Below are positions 23,370 to 32,058 of a stretch of DNA of 64,000 nt, piece after piece. The notes below the pieces were generated by a model, which ran no database searches, was not told where the DNA came from, and saw only the letters and a list, made by a program, of their open reading frames with translations. Source of the stretch: Draconibacterium mangrovi (lineage in GTDB: Bacteria > Bacteroidota > Bacteroidia > Bacteroidales > Prolixibacteraceae); NCBI RefSeq assembly GCF_010586825.1, contig NZ_JAAAGB010000008.1, positions 186,001 through 250,000 of the forward strand. Reading direction: 5' to 3'. A program made the position numbers and the translations under genes. Every line of letters starts with the position of its first letter. The stretch's first letter is position 1.

Positions 23370-25046
23370 ATGCAAAAAAGAAATTCAATATTACTGTTGT
23401 TGGGATTATTTTTAATCTCACTCTCTTCCTGCGAAGATTTCCTGGAATACAGCGAGTCTTCCACTTTGAATAAAGAGTTGGCCTTTAGCAACATGGAAAG
23501 AGCAACAAAAGTAGGGCTTAACAGCTATACTTTTTTACAAGACAACTTCGGCGGAGCAATGCGTTCATCGGCATGCGACGAATCGCAATACGTTTGGGCC
23601 ACCAATTCAATTCACCGATACTACAACGGCAGTTGGTCGGCGTTTACTACAGTCGACGATCAATGGGAGCATTATTACAAAGGAATTCATGCCTGTAACG
23701 ATTTCCTGGAAAATGGAGCAGACTTAACGTTTGACGAATATAGTTTTCAGGAAAATTTTAAAAACGAATATCAAAATTTCCAGAATCTGAAATGGGAAGT
23801 TCGTGCTTTACGTGCCTACTACCATTTTGAGCTGGTTAAACGTTATGGAGATGTTCCTTTAGTAACCAATACGTTGACTCTTGCGAGCGCAAACAACGTT
23901 ACACAAACACCAGCAAAAGAGGTTATTAAATGGATTGCCAACGAATGTCAAACGAGTTACCAACATCTGCCCGAGTCGTACGATTATACAGGAAACCCAT
24001 ATGGAGGACAAGCCGGACGTGTAACAAAGCTCTTTGTAAAGGCACTCGAAGCACGCGCTATGTTGTATGGCGCAAGTCCATTATTCAATGAAGGTTCCTA
24101 CGATAATGAACTTTTACGTTCGTCGGCAAAAGCCTCATTAAATATAATTGAAGAAATGGAAGGCAAAGGCGTAAGCCTTGCAAATATTGCTTATTCCGAC
24201 TTGTGGAATTCAGATGGAGACAAGCATGTAAAATGCCCGTCGGTTATTGCAAAAATAAGAAAAGGCGCTAGCAATAATTTCGAACGCGAAAACTTCCCAA
24301 TTTCAGTTGAAGGAGGAAAAACAGGCAATTGCCCGACTCAAAATTTGGTAGATGCCTACGATATGCAATCCGGATTTACTTATGATCCTGCAAATCCGTA
24401 TGCAAACCGCGATGAGCGTTTGGCAGAAACAGTAGTTGTAAATCAATCGGTATGGGCCTATCAGGATACCATGGATATTTCGGAAGGCGGAATGGCTGGC
24501 TTACCGAATAAAGGAGCTACTCCTACAGGATATTACCTGAAGAAATTTGCTATGGGAAACACCAACCTGAAACCAACTGGTACAACCCAGCATAAAATGA
24601 TCTGGATATTGTTCCGGTTAGGCGAAGTTTATCTGAATTACGCCGAAGCTGCAAGTCAGCTCAACGGAGTTTCAGGAACCGACGGTGACCTTTACATTTC
24701 GGCGGTTGATGCGCTAAATAAAGTGCGCGCGCGTAAAGGATTAACTATCGATCCGATTTCTGCCAACTTGTCGTTATCTGAGTTTATTTCGAAATACAGA
24801 AAAGAGCGAATGGTAGAGCTTGCATTCGAAGATCACCGTTTTTGGGATATTCGCCGCTGGGAAATCGGCCCTTCATCGGTGATGATTAAAACCATGAAAA
24901 TTCAGAAGGCTGTGGAAGGTAATTTTACGTACCAAATTCAGGAAGACAATTCAACTCGTGTTTGGGATGATAAATACTATTTCTATCCAATTAACCAAAA
25001 GGAATTGGATGCCAATAAAAATCTTAATCAAAATAAAGGCTGGTAA
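23370..25046 (+). CDS. susD: SusD-like surface glycan-binding lipoprotein 2
   Basis: 558 residues of standard SusD size. Signal and lipobox SLSSC (Cys21) are followed by a RagB/SusD fold with KWEVRALRAYYHFELVKRYGDVP (about 145-168) and C-terminal LGEVYLNYAEAASQ and YRKERMVELAFEDHRFWD segments. It is the partner of SusC 2 and lies 38 bp downstream of it. The next gene starts 16 bp after its stop. Confidence 0.95.
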   Translation: MQKRNSILLLLGLFLISLSSCEDFLEYSESSTLNKELAFSNMERATKVGLNSYTFLQDNFGGAMRSSACDESQYVWATNSIHRYYNGSWSAFTTVDDQWEHYYKGIHACNDFLENGADLTFDEYSFQENFKNEYQNFQNLKWEVRALRAYYHFELVKRYGDVPLVTNTLTLASANNVTQTPAKEVIKWIANECQTSYQHLPESYDYTGNPYGGQAGRVTKLFVKALEARAMLYGASPLFNEGSYDNELLRSSAKASLNIIEEMEGKGVSLANIAYSDLWNSDGDKHVKCPSVIAKIRKGASNNFERENFPISVEGGKTGNCPTQNLVDAYDMQSGFTYDPANPYANRDERLAETVVVNQSVWAYQDTMDISEGGMAGLPNKGATPTGYYLKKFAMGNTNLKPTGTTQHKMIWILFRLGEVYLNYAEAASQLNGVSGTDGDLYISAVDALNKVRARKGLTIDPISANLSLSEFISKYRKERMVELAFEDHRFWDIRRWEIGPSSVMIKTMKIQKAVEGNFTYQIQEDNSTRVWDDKYYFYPINQKELDANKNLNQNKGW

Positions 25047-25062
25047 TAATTAATTCGTAAGT

Positions 25063-26766
25063 ATGAAAAAAATAATTAATACAATAATGGTATTGGCAGC
25101 CAGTGCAATAATCATGTTCTCGGGCTGCAACAAGGATGATCTTCTAATAAATAATGTCGATATTGCTCCTGTTCCGTTAAAAATGGAACTATCAAAAAAT
25201 GTAATTATTTCGGGAGATAGCCTGATCTTACAATTTAGTGTAGAGGGTAATGGCGATATGACTGCCAACAAAGATATTCCAATCACCCTTTCTGTTTCCG
25301 ACGAAAATGGCCAGGACGCATCGGAATATTTTTTGGGTTTTACCAAAACAATTACTTTTCCTTTAGGCGAAAAAGTGTTTACAAAAACGTATCAGCTCAG
25401 TAAATTACAAATGCCAAAGCAAGAAGTTACTGTCAGTGCCATATCAGAGGCAACAACTATTTCGAATAACTCTGTAGCATTAACTATTTCAAACAATACG
25501 CTGAGTAAAATGCTTTCGTTCAAAATTGGCGATGAAGAAGTTGCTGTTGAGGATGGAACTACAACCGTGCATCTTTTAGTGCCAACAGGAACAGATTTAA
25601 CGAACCTTGAGCCTGTGGTTGTAGTTTCTGCCGATGCCACGTATGAACCTCAAGGTCCGCAGGATTTCACCAGTCCGGTGATATATACAGTTACAGCTCA
25701 GGATGGAGTTACTTCGCTTGAGTACACGGTTACTGTAGAAGTAGAAAAAAGTACAGATGCTTCTTTAGAGTCGTTAATTCTTGGAGGCTATGTGGGTATT
25801 ATCGACAATGATAATTCAACTGTAATAGTAAATGTACCTGTTGGAACCAATACTGCAGATTTAACTCCTACGGTTATTCCTGCCTTTGGTGCAAGCTTCC
25901 AAATTAGTGGAAATACCTGTGTGGTTACTGCTGAAGACGGAATTCATACCAGTAACTATATGATTAGTTTTGTTGAAAAAGCATTTGTTCCGAAAATGGT
26001 ATTGGTTGAAGGCGGAACATTTACAATGGGTGCCGGTGGCGATGACGCTACGTTCGAAGCTACTATTTCAAGAGATTTGTATGTAAATATTATTGAAATT
26101 TCCTGGGGACAATACAGTGAAGTACTTGGTGCCGACAGAGGTGCAGTTTGTGGCTGGCGATTCAAACCAATTGGCCCCGACGTGGCTATGCAGAGTGTTA
26201 CTTTCTTCGATGCTGTTGATTTCTGCAACGAGCTGAGCAAAATGCACGGCCTCGATCCGTATTATGAAATAAGCGAACAAGTGGAAAAAGCTGATGGAAA
26301 TCTGTCGGATGCTAAAGTAACAATCATTAATCCGGAAGGAAATGGATACCGGATTCCAACTGAAGCCGAATGGGAATTTATTGCCCGTGGAGGAAATAAG
26401 TCTGAAGGGTATACTTACCCCGGAAGCGATGTTATTACTGAAGTAGGCTGGGTTCAGGAAAATGCTATTAAAACCTATAATAACTGGGGAAGTCCATTCC
26501 CGGGAGGTCTTTTAAAAGCGAACGAATTAGGAGTTTACGATATGTGTGGAAACGTAAGAGAATGGTGTTGGGATTGGTTTGGAGATTATCCCGGGTTGCC
26601 AACAACAGATCCTACGGGACCAGCAAGTGGAGAAAACAAGACCACACGCGGAGGACAATTCTGGAGTAAAACAACCGGAGAAACTGCGGTTTGGATGCGT
26701 GGCAATCCTTATGCTCCTGAAACATCGAGGTACGACATTGGTATAAGGGTAGTTAGAAATAAATAA
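25063..26766 (+). CDS. Surface lipoprotein: Ig-like repeats fused to FGE/SUMF1-like domain
   Basis: 567 residues with lipobox FSGC (Cys22). After an N-terminal Ig-like part come two DUF5018-type beta repeats (about 145-230 and 235-305, each with a PVGTxxxxLxP pattern). A C-terminal formylglycine-generating-enzyme-like (FGE-sulfatase, C-type-lectin-like) domain runs from about 310 (MVLVEGGTFTMG) to the end. The usual core ends RGGSW.C....CR.A.R, but here it reads RGGQFWSKTTGETAVWMRG, so both copper-binding cysteines are missing. It is therefore unlikely to be a sulfatase-maturing oxidase. Its position directly after susD 2 is where surface glycan-binding proteins are encoded, so I infer a glycan-binding role with the FGE fold as binding module. 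Confidence 0.82.
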   Translation: MKKIINTIMVLAASAIIMFSGCNKDDLLINNVDIAPVPLKMELSKNVIISGDSLILQFSVEGNGDMTANKDIPITLSVSDENGQDASEYFLGFTKTITFPLGEKVFTKTYQLSKLQMPKQEVTVSAISEATTISNNSVALTISNNTLSKMLSFKIGDEEVAVEDGTTTVHLLVPTGTDLTNLEPVVVVSADATYEPQGPQDFTSPVIYTVTAQDGVTSLEYTVTVEVEKSTDASLESLILGGYVGIIDNDNSTVIVNVPVGTNTADLTPTVIPAFGASFQISGNTCVVTAEDGIHTSNYMISFVEKAFVPKMVLVEGGTFTMGAGGDDATFEATISRDLYVNIIEISWGQYSEVLGADRGAVCGWRFKPIGPDVAMQSVTFFDAVDFCNELSKMHGLDPYYEISEQVEKADGNLSDAKVTIINPEGNGYRIPTEAEWEFIARGGNKSEGYTYPGSDVITEVGWVQENAIKTYNNWGSPFPGGLLKANELGVYDMCGNVREWCWDWFGDYPGLPTTDPTGPASGENKTTRGGQFWSKTTGETAVWMRGNPYAPETSRYDIGIRVVRNK

Positions 26767-26935
26767 CATAGCAGAGAAGGTAGATAATTGAAGAGTTGGT
26801 GATCTTTACAGACATCAACTCTTCGTATTTATCAACATGTTTAATTGTAGTTACAAATTCGGGAATACAATCAAACAAGCCTTCTTGCTTCGTGCTGTAA
26901 TTTTAAAGTTAATATTAGCCGTTTAAAAATAAGGT

Positions 26936-29716
26936 ATGATTCTAGCAAAAAGTAACAACATAAAGGCGATCTGTTTTTTCGTCATTATTTTTTTTACCAT
27001 ATCAAGCAGCTATTCGCAACAACCAGTTACAATTACCGAAGAACACCGAAGCAGTTATCCATCTGTTAAAAACCAATTTACGTATTCAGCACTTGGGGGG
27101 GAAACCGGCACAACTTCCGCCATAATAACTGCTGCCAAAACCGAGGTAGCTGATCTCAATATTGTTCTGGAATCAAACGGAATTGATGTGAGCGGTAATG
27201 CCATTCCCAAATCAGATCTTTTAAATGGAGAGAAGATGCTGGCATGGTCGAAAAATATGCAGGCACTCGCTTTGGCAGCTCAAACAAATACTCCTGATCC
27301 GCAGGCAAAAACCGCTCTTATAAAACTAACAAAACACCTTTTAAAACAATGTAAGATTAATGGTTGCGATGGTAGCGGTATGTCGGGCCGAGATTATACT
27401 TTTTATTGGGAAATGTGGAAAGGCTGGTTATGTGCGATGCCTGTTTTTCAGACATACGATGCATCTGTAGAAGGATCAGAACTGGCTTTGGAGGCATTAG
27501 CTTTTATTAAAAAAGTGTATAATTATGAGGCGATTCATGCAAATCCATTCGATGTTAATGACCTGTCGTATGCAACCGGCGATTTTATTTACACCCATAC
27601 CCGGTTTCTGTTTTGTATGGCTGCATACAATGCAACGGTTGATGAACAAATAGAAGACTATATTCGTATTCAGCGTTTGTACGAAAATTATGCGGTACCC
27701 CGCGATGGAGGAATTTACTACGGAAGCGGGATTTGGATCGATGGCACATTTGCACACCATGGATCGGCACATTCGAGTTACTTTTATCAGTTACGACAGT
27801 GGATCGACGATATGTGGAAAATGAGAAGTACAGCTTTCGCAATCAGTCTCGAAGCCTATAATAATATTGCAAATGGAGTGTATTCATTTTATCTGCAAAC
27901 GACCGATGGAGCAGCATTGGCAAGTACGCTTGGCGGAAGAAACCCATTAAATTCGGTCAGAAACTGGATGCTTGCACCGTCGTATTTTATTAATCTTGTA
28001 AAAATGGGTGGTTTGCTAAAAGAAAATCAGGCCTTCGATCCGGAAATGGCTGCCAAATTTAACTACTTAACCAATACAAGACATACTTTCGATGTCCCGG
28101 CCGAAAACCTCGATGGCTTTCATCAAATGAATTATTCGGGAATGGGATTGTACAGAGGTACAACAAATGGTAACCGGTGGGTAGCCACAATGCGCGGTTT
28201 TACCAGTAAAAACTGGGGAGCTGAATTTATTAATAGAATTAATACATTTGGTCGCTATCAAAGTCACGGCGTTCTGGAAATAATCTATTCAAACGACAGC
28301 TACACAAAAGAAAACTCGGGCTATCCCAGCGATTCTAAAACCTGGGATTGGAATGTGATTCCCGGAACTACAACTGTTCATCACTCTCCGAACAGATGGC
28401 ACAGCATCCAGGTTATTAACAGCTCGTCGTTTTCGTGGCAAAAAAAGAATTTTGTTGGCGCTCTTACCAACGGTGCAAGCGGAATATTCGCAATGGATTA
28501 CGAAGAAGATCCGGTAAATGGAGGATGGGGCAAGTCTTACAATGTAATCGACAATCTGAAATTTAAAAAAACGGTATTTTCTCATAACAATATTATGGTG
28601 TGTCTCGGCTCCAATATTCAAACGGCACCAACCACTTCCCGACCGGATGATAAAGTTTGTACCAACCTGTTTCAGTTTGTATACGAACCGGTAGCCACTC
28701 CTAAAGGATTGTACCTTAATGGTTCCAAAGAAATAGGTGGTACCATCGTTTCATCAACAAATTTAACAGGTAATAACTGGCTTATATCTCCTTCCGCGAC
28801 AGGTTATTATATTCCTGAACAAAGTGGATCTCTTGAACTGTATAAAGGAAAACAGTCGGTACCACAATGCGATGTTTACCCACGTAACAATTCTGCTACG
28901 GAGGCAACATATGCCGATAAAATGGTGAGCCAGGATGTTGCAAAATCGTGGATAGCGCATCCTGCCGGAACCAGTAAATACGAATTTGTAGTTGTTCCGG
29001 GTACTACTCCTGCAGAAATGATGGAGAAAGGGAAAAAGCTGGGGAGTGGAAAAAGTGTTTACTCCATCGTTCAACAGGATGAAGTGGCACATGTAGTTAA
29101 TTTCGATGATGAGGATCTTAATTGTTATGCAATTTTTCAGGCAAGTACTAATTTGCCGTCCCCTCTTGTTTCCGCTACAAAACCTTGTTTAATTCTTGTA
29201 AAACCTGTTGAAGATGGCTACAATATTTCAATTTGTACGCCCGATTTAAACCCTCAGATTAATTCGGTGGTTCGACCCAAAGGATGGCTGGCCGGAGAAT
29301 CTCTTATTTCCTTTAAAATTAAAGGATATTGGGAATTAATGGATGCAACAGATAAAGTTACTGTAACTGCACGTGATGCTTCTACAACTACTGTTTCTGT
29401 TATTCTTCAGCATGGGTTAAACGAAACTTTTAAGCTAACGTCAACGCCTACTTCTATAATCAATAATAAAAGCTTTCAAGATCGTAAGCTTTTGGTTTAC
29501 CCTAATCCTTGCGAGAATTTCATCAGGATAAACGGAGATTTTAACACAGCGATGCAATGGGAGATTGTGAACCTGGCCGGTCAACTTGAAAAATGTGGAA
29601 AAACTATTTCGGATGTAGCTATCGATGTTTCATCCCTTAATTCAGGAGTGCATATAGTTACTGTTAAGAATCACGGTGAAAGAAAGAGTTCTTCAGCAGT
29701 GTTTATAAAAAATTAG
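26936..29716 (+). CDS. Polysaccharide lyase family 8, secreted by type IX system
   Basis: 926 residues. Signal peptide (about 1-27) is followed by an alpha/alpha-toroid domain (about 50-400) with DGGIYYGSGIWIDGTFAHHG (about 257-276) supplying the putative catalytic His and the Asn/Tyr region, and TLGGRNPLNSVRNW (about 330-345) supplying arginines. The super-sandwich domain (about 400-800) has the family's NRWHSIQ-type segments. A type A T9SS sorting domain forms the last about 75 residues (VYPNPCENFIRING). PL8 enzymes cut chondroitin, hyaluronan or xanthan side-chain regions by beta-elimination and leave 4,5-unsaturated uronic acids. As an endo-lyase routed by T9SS it would act at or outside the cell surface and feed both SusC/D pairs. 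The GH88 at 825 would handle its products. Which uronic acid polymer is cut is unknown. Confidence 0.88.
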   Translation: MILAKSNNIKAICFFVIIFFTISSSYSQQPVTITEEHRSSYPSVKNQFTYSALGGETGTTSAIITAAKTEVADLNIVLESNGIDVSGNAIPKSDLLNGEKMLAWSKNMQALALAAQTNTPDPQAKTALIKLTKHLLKQCKINGCDGSGMSGRDYTFYWEMWKGWLCAMPVFQTYDASVEGSELALEALAFIKKVYNYEAIHANPFDVNDLSYATGDFIYTHTRFLFCMAAYNATVDEQIEDYIRIQRLYENYAVPRDGGIYYGSGIWIDGTFAHHGSAHSSYFYQLRQWIDDMWKMRSTAFAISLEAYNNIANGVYSFYLQTTDGAALASTLGGRNPLNSVRNWMLAPSYFINLVKMGGLLKENQAFDPEMAAKFNYLTNTRHTFDVPAENLDGFHQMNYSGMGLYRGTTNGNRWVATMRGFTSKNWGAEFINRINTFGRYQSHGVLEIIYSNDSYTKENSGYPSDSKTWDWNVIPGTTTVHHSPNRWHSIQVINSSSFSWQKKNFVGALTNGASGIFAMDYEEDPVNGGWGKSYNVIDNLKFKKTVFSHNNIMVCLGSNIQTAPTTSRPDDKVCTNLFQFVYEPVATPKGLYLNGSKEIGGTIVSSTNLTGNNWLISPSATGYYIPEQSGSLELYKGKQSVPQCDVYPRNNSATEATYADKMVSQDVAKSWIAHPAGTSKYEFVVVPGTTPAEMMEKGKKLGSGKSVYSIVQQDEVAHVVNFDDEDLNCYAIFQASTNLPSPLVSATKPCLILVKPVEDGYNISICTPDLNPQINSVVRPKGWLAGESLISFKIKGYWELMDATDKVTVTARDASTTTVSVILQHGLNETFKLTSTPTSIINNKSFQDRKLLVYPNPCENFIRINGDFNTAMQWEIVNLAGQLEKCGKTISDVAIDVSSLNSGVHIVTVKNHGERKSSSAVFIKN

Positions 29717-29736
29717 TACCGGCTAATATTACGAGG

Positions 29737-29909
29737 AATTAAATTCGGACTATAACAATGTGGTAGAAGATTTTAAACAGAAACTAGTGGAAGTAAGACA
29801 AAACAACCTGAGTAAAAGTTATGAAGAACGCATTTTGAATTACCATCCAAAAAATAAACAGCGAGTCAACACTATACACCAAAACGATCAGAAATCAAAA
29901 CAATCATGA
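29737..29909 (+). pseudogene. 3' remnant of a deleted gene, probably a sulfatase
   Basis: Between the PL8 and GH2 genes, one frame stays open for 57 codons after an in-frame TAA (29734-29736) and has protein-like composition: YYEELNSDYNNVV, then EDFKQKLVEVRQNNL, then SYEERILNYH. It ends in a TGA overlapping the GH2 start as ATGA (29906-29909), a typical translational-coupling junction. It has no usable ATG and is too short to be a full gene. The acidic YxxVxxxFKxKLxEV helix resembles the C-terminal tail of S1 sulfatases (inference). It appears to be the end of a gene whose body was deleted. Confidence 0.5.
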
Positions 29910-32020
29910 AATCTAAAAATGTAATTACACTCATACTAGTGCTATTCAGTATTTACAGCAGCTTTTCACAAGGGCGCAAAACCTACTCATTCAACGAAGA
30001 ATGGGAATTTAAAAAAGGACCATTTTCTGAAAATCCGGTTATGCTTTTAAATTCATGGGAACAAAAGTGGCAGAAAGTTACCATTCCCCATACCTGGAAT
30101 GCAAAAGACATGCAGGAAAAACACAATGCCTTTTATGCCGGCGAAGCCTGTTACCGAAAAATATTTCACGCGAATGAAGAGCTAATAGACAAACGTATTT
30201 TTCTACGCTTTGAAGGTGTTGGACAAGTAGCCGAACTTTATGTGAACGGAACTTTTGTGGGCAATCATAAAGGGGGTTATTCAGCCTTTGCTTTTGATAT
30301 AGCACCGGCACTAAAATGGGGCGAAGATAACGAAATCATCCTGTTGGTCGATAACGCCTCGCGCCCCGATATAATACCTGTAAACCACAGTTTATTTGGT
30401 GTTTATGGCGGTATTTACCGTCCCGTGTCCATGATTGTTACCGACAAAGTAAATATTGCAGTTACCGATTATGCTTCGAATGGCGTGTACATCAGCCAGC
30501 GCAATGTTAGTTCAAAAAGTGCCAACGTTAGTGTGAAAGTGAATCTCGTAAATAAAAATCTTTACGCGCACCAGGTAACTCTGGAAACGCGAATTGCTGA
30601 TATCAACGGGAATGAAGTTCAGAGCAATTCTTCGGAAATAAACCTCACGCCGCAGGGAATGCAAAGTTATGTACACAACTACACCATTCGAAAACCACAC
30701 CTGTGGCAGGGACTCGACGATCCGTACTTGTACAGGGTAGAAACAATTTTAAAAGAAAACGGAAAAATTATCGACAAGGTTGTTCAGCCGCTCGGTTTGA
30801 GAAATATTGAAGTACGTGCCGGAGAAGGTGTGTTTCTTAACGGCGAAAAATACCCGATGTATGGCGTGTGTCGTCATCAGGACAGGTGGCAGCTTGGAAG
30901 TGCACTACAGAAAAAGCACCACGACGAAGACTTGGCGTTGATCATGGAAATGGGAGCTACAACCATTCGCCTGGCGCATTATCAGCAGTCTGATTATTTC
31001 TACTCGAAGTGCGATAGTCTGGGTTTACTGATCTGGGCAGAAGTGCCTTTTGTGAACCGCGTTACCGGAGAAGAAGGTCCGAATGCAAAACAGCAACTCA
31101 CAGAATTGATCCGTCAGAGTTTCAATCACCCTTCGATTTATGTTTGGGGCATGCACAACGAGGTGTACCAGCCACACCTGTACACTGCTCAGCTAACACA
31201 GGAAATGCACGATCTGGCCAAAAACGAAGATCCGGGACGCTACACCGTGGCTGTAAATGGCTACGGACATATTGAACACCCCGTTAACCTGAATACCGAC
31301 ATTCAGGGAATGAACCGCTATTTTGGCTGGTATGAGAAAACAATTCCCGAGATTGAAGGCTGGGTTGAAGACCTGGAAAAAAATTTCCCGGATCAGAAAG
31401 TGATGCTGACTGAATATGGTGCCGATGCAAATATTCATCACCAAACCGAATATATTGGCAACACCATTCGCTGGTGGGACGATTATTTCCCGGAAACCTA
31501 CCAAACAAAAATACATGAAATACAATGGGGAGTAATTGAAAAACATCCGTATATAACCGCTTCATACCTTTGGAATATGTTCGATTTTGCGGTGCCAATG
31601 TGGTCGCGCGGCGGCGTTGAGGCACGTAATATGAAAGGGCTTATTACTTTCGACCGGAAAGTAAAAAAAGATGCGTTTTACTGGTACAAAGCCAACTGGA
31701 GCAAGGAGCCGGTAGTTTATCTGACACAACGACGTAATACCGATCGCGAAAAGCAAGTTACCACCATTACTGTTTATTCGAATGTTGACCGCCCGGAGGT
31801 GTATGTAAATGACACCCGTTTAGCTGATCCGAAAACAGGTACCACTTCGGTGCATTATATTTTCGAAAATGTAGAGCTGCAAAAGGGCACAAACACGATT
31901 AAGGCCGTTGCGCTTGACGGCGAACAAACCATCGAAGATCAGATGGAGTGGAACTACTCGGGCGAAAAAAAACGGGAGAGTTTGGAATACCTGAACGACA
32001 AAGCACATTTTGGATTTTAA
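29906..32020 (+). CDS. GH2 beta-glycosidase, paralogue of the GH2 at 2036
   Basis: 704 residues. Signal peptide (about 1-22) is followed by a GH2 jelly roll (about 25-180), Ig-like domain (about 195-300), TIM barrel (about 303-600) and a C-terminal Ig-like domain (about 610-680). The predicted acid/base is Glu419 in MHNEV and the nucleophile is Glu503 in LTEYG. VCRHQDRWQLG and EDLALIMEMGA closely resemble the GH2 at 2036-4063. Its ATG overlaps the TGA of the preceding gene remnant, so it is a continuation of the long rightward operon. Two related but distinct GH2 enzymes probably attack different beta-linkages of the same substrate, either galactoside or glucuronide. Confidence 0.9.
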   Translation: MKSKNVITLILVLFSIYSSFSQGRKTYSFNEEWEFKKGPFSENPVMLLNSWEQKWQKVTIPHTWNAKDMQEKHNAFYAGEACYRKIFHANEELIDKRIFLRFEGVGQVAELYVNGTFVGNHKGGYSAFAFDIAPALKWGEDNEIILLVDNASRPDIIPVNHSLFGVYGGIYRPVSMIVTDKVNIAVTDYASNGVYISQRNVSSKSANVSVKVNLVNKNLYAHQVTLETRIADINGNEVQSNSSEINLTPQGMQSYVHNYTIRKPHLWQGLDDPYLYRVETILKENGKIIDKVVQPLGLRNIEVRAGEGVFLNGEKYPMYGVCRHQDRWQLGSALQKKHHDEDLALIMEMGATTIRLAHYQQSDYFYSKCDSLGLLIWAEVPFVNRVTGEEGPNAKQQLTELIRQSFNHPSIYVWGMHNEVYQPHLYTAQLTQEMHDLAKNEDPGRYTVAVNGYGHIEHPVNLNTDIQGMNRYFGWYEKTIPEIEGWVEDLEKNFPDQKVMLTEYGADANIHHQTEYIGNTIRWWDDYFPETYQTKIHEIQWGVIEKHPYITASYLWNMFDFAVPMWSRGGVEARNMKGLITFDRKVKKDAFYWYKANWSKEPVVYLTQRRNTDREKQVTTITVYSNVDRPEVYVNDTRLADPKTGTTSVHYIFENVELQKGTNTIKAVALDGEQTIEDQMEWNYSGEKKRESLEYLNDKAHFGF

Positions 32021-32058
32021 ACAACTTATATAATCATTAAAAAATCAAAACTTTAAAT

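Noticed and set aside
25063-26766. Functional sulfatase-maturing FGE enzyme
   Set aside because: Both conserved cysteines of the catalytic core are absent, and the protein is a surface lipoprotein while sulfatase maturation is cytoplasmic or co-translational.
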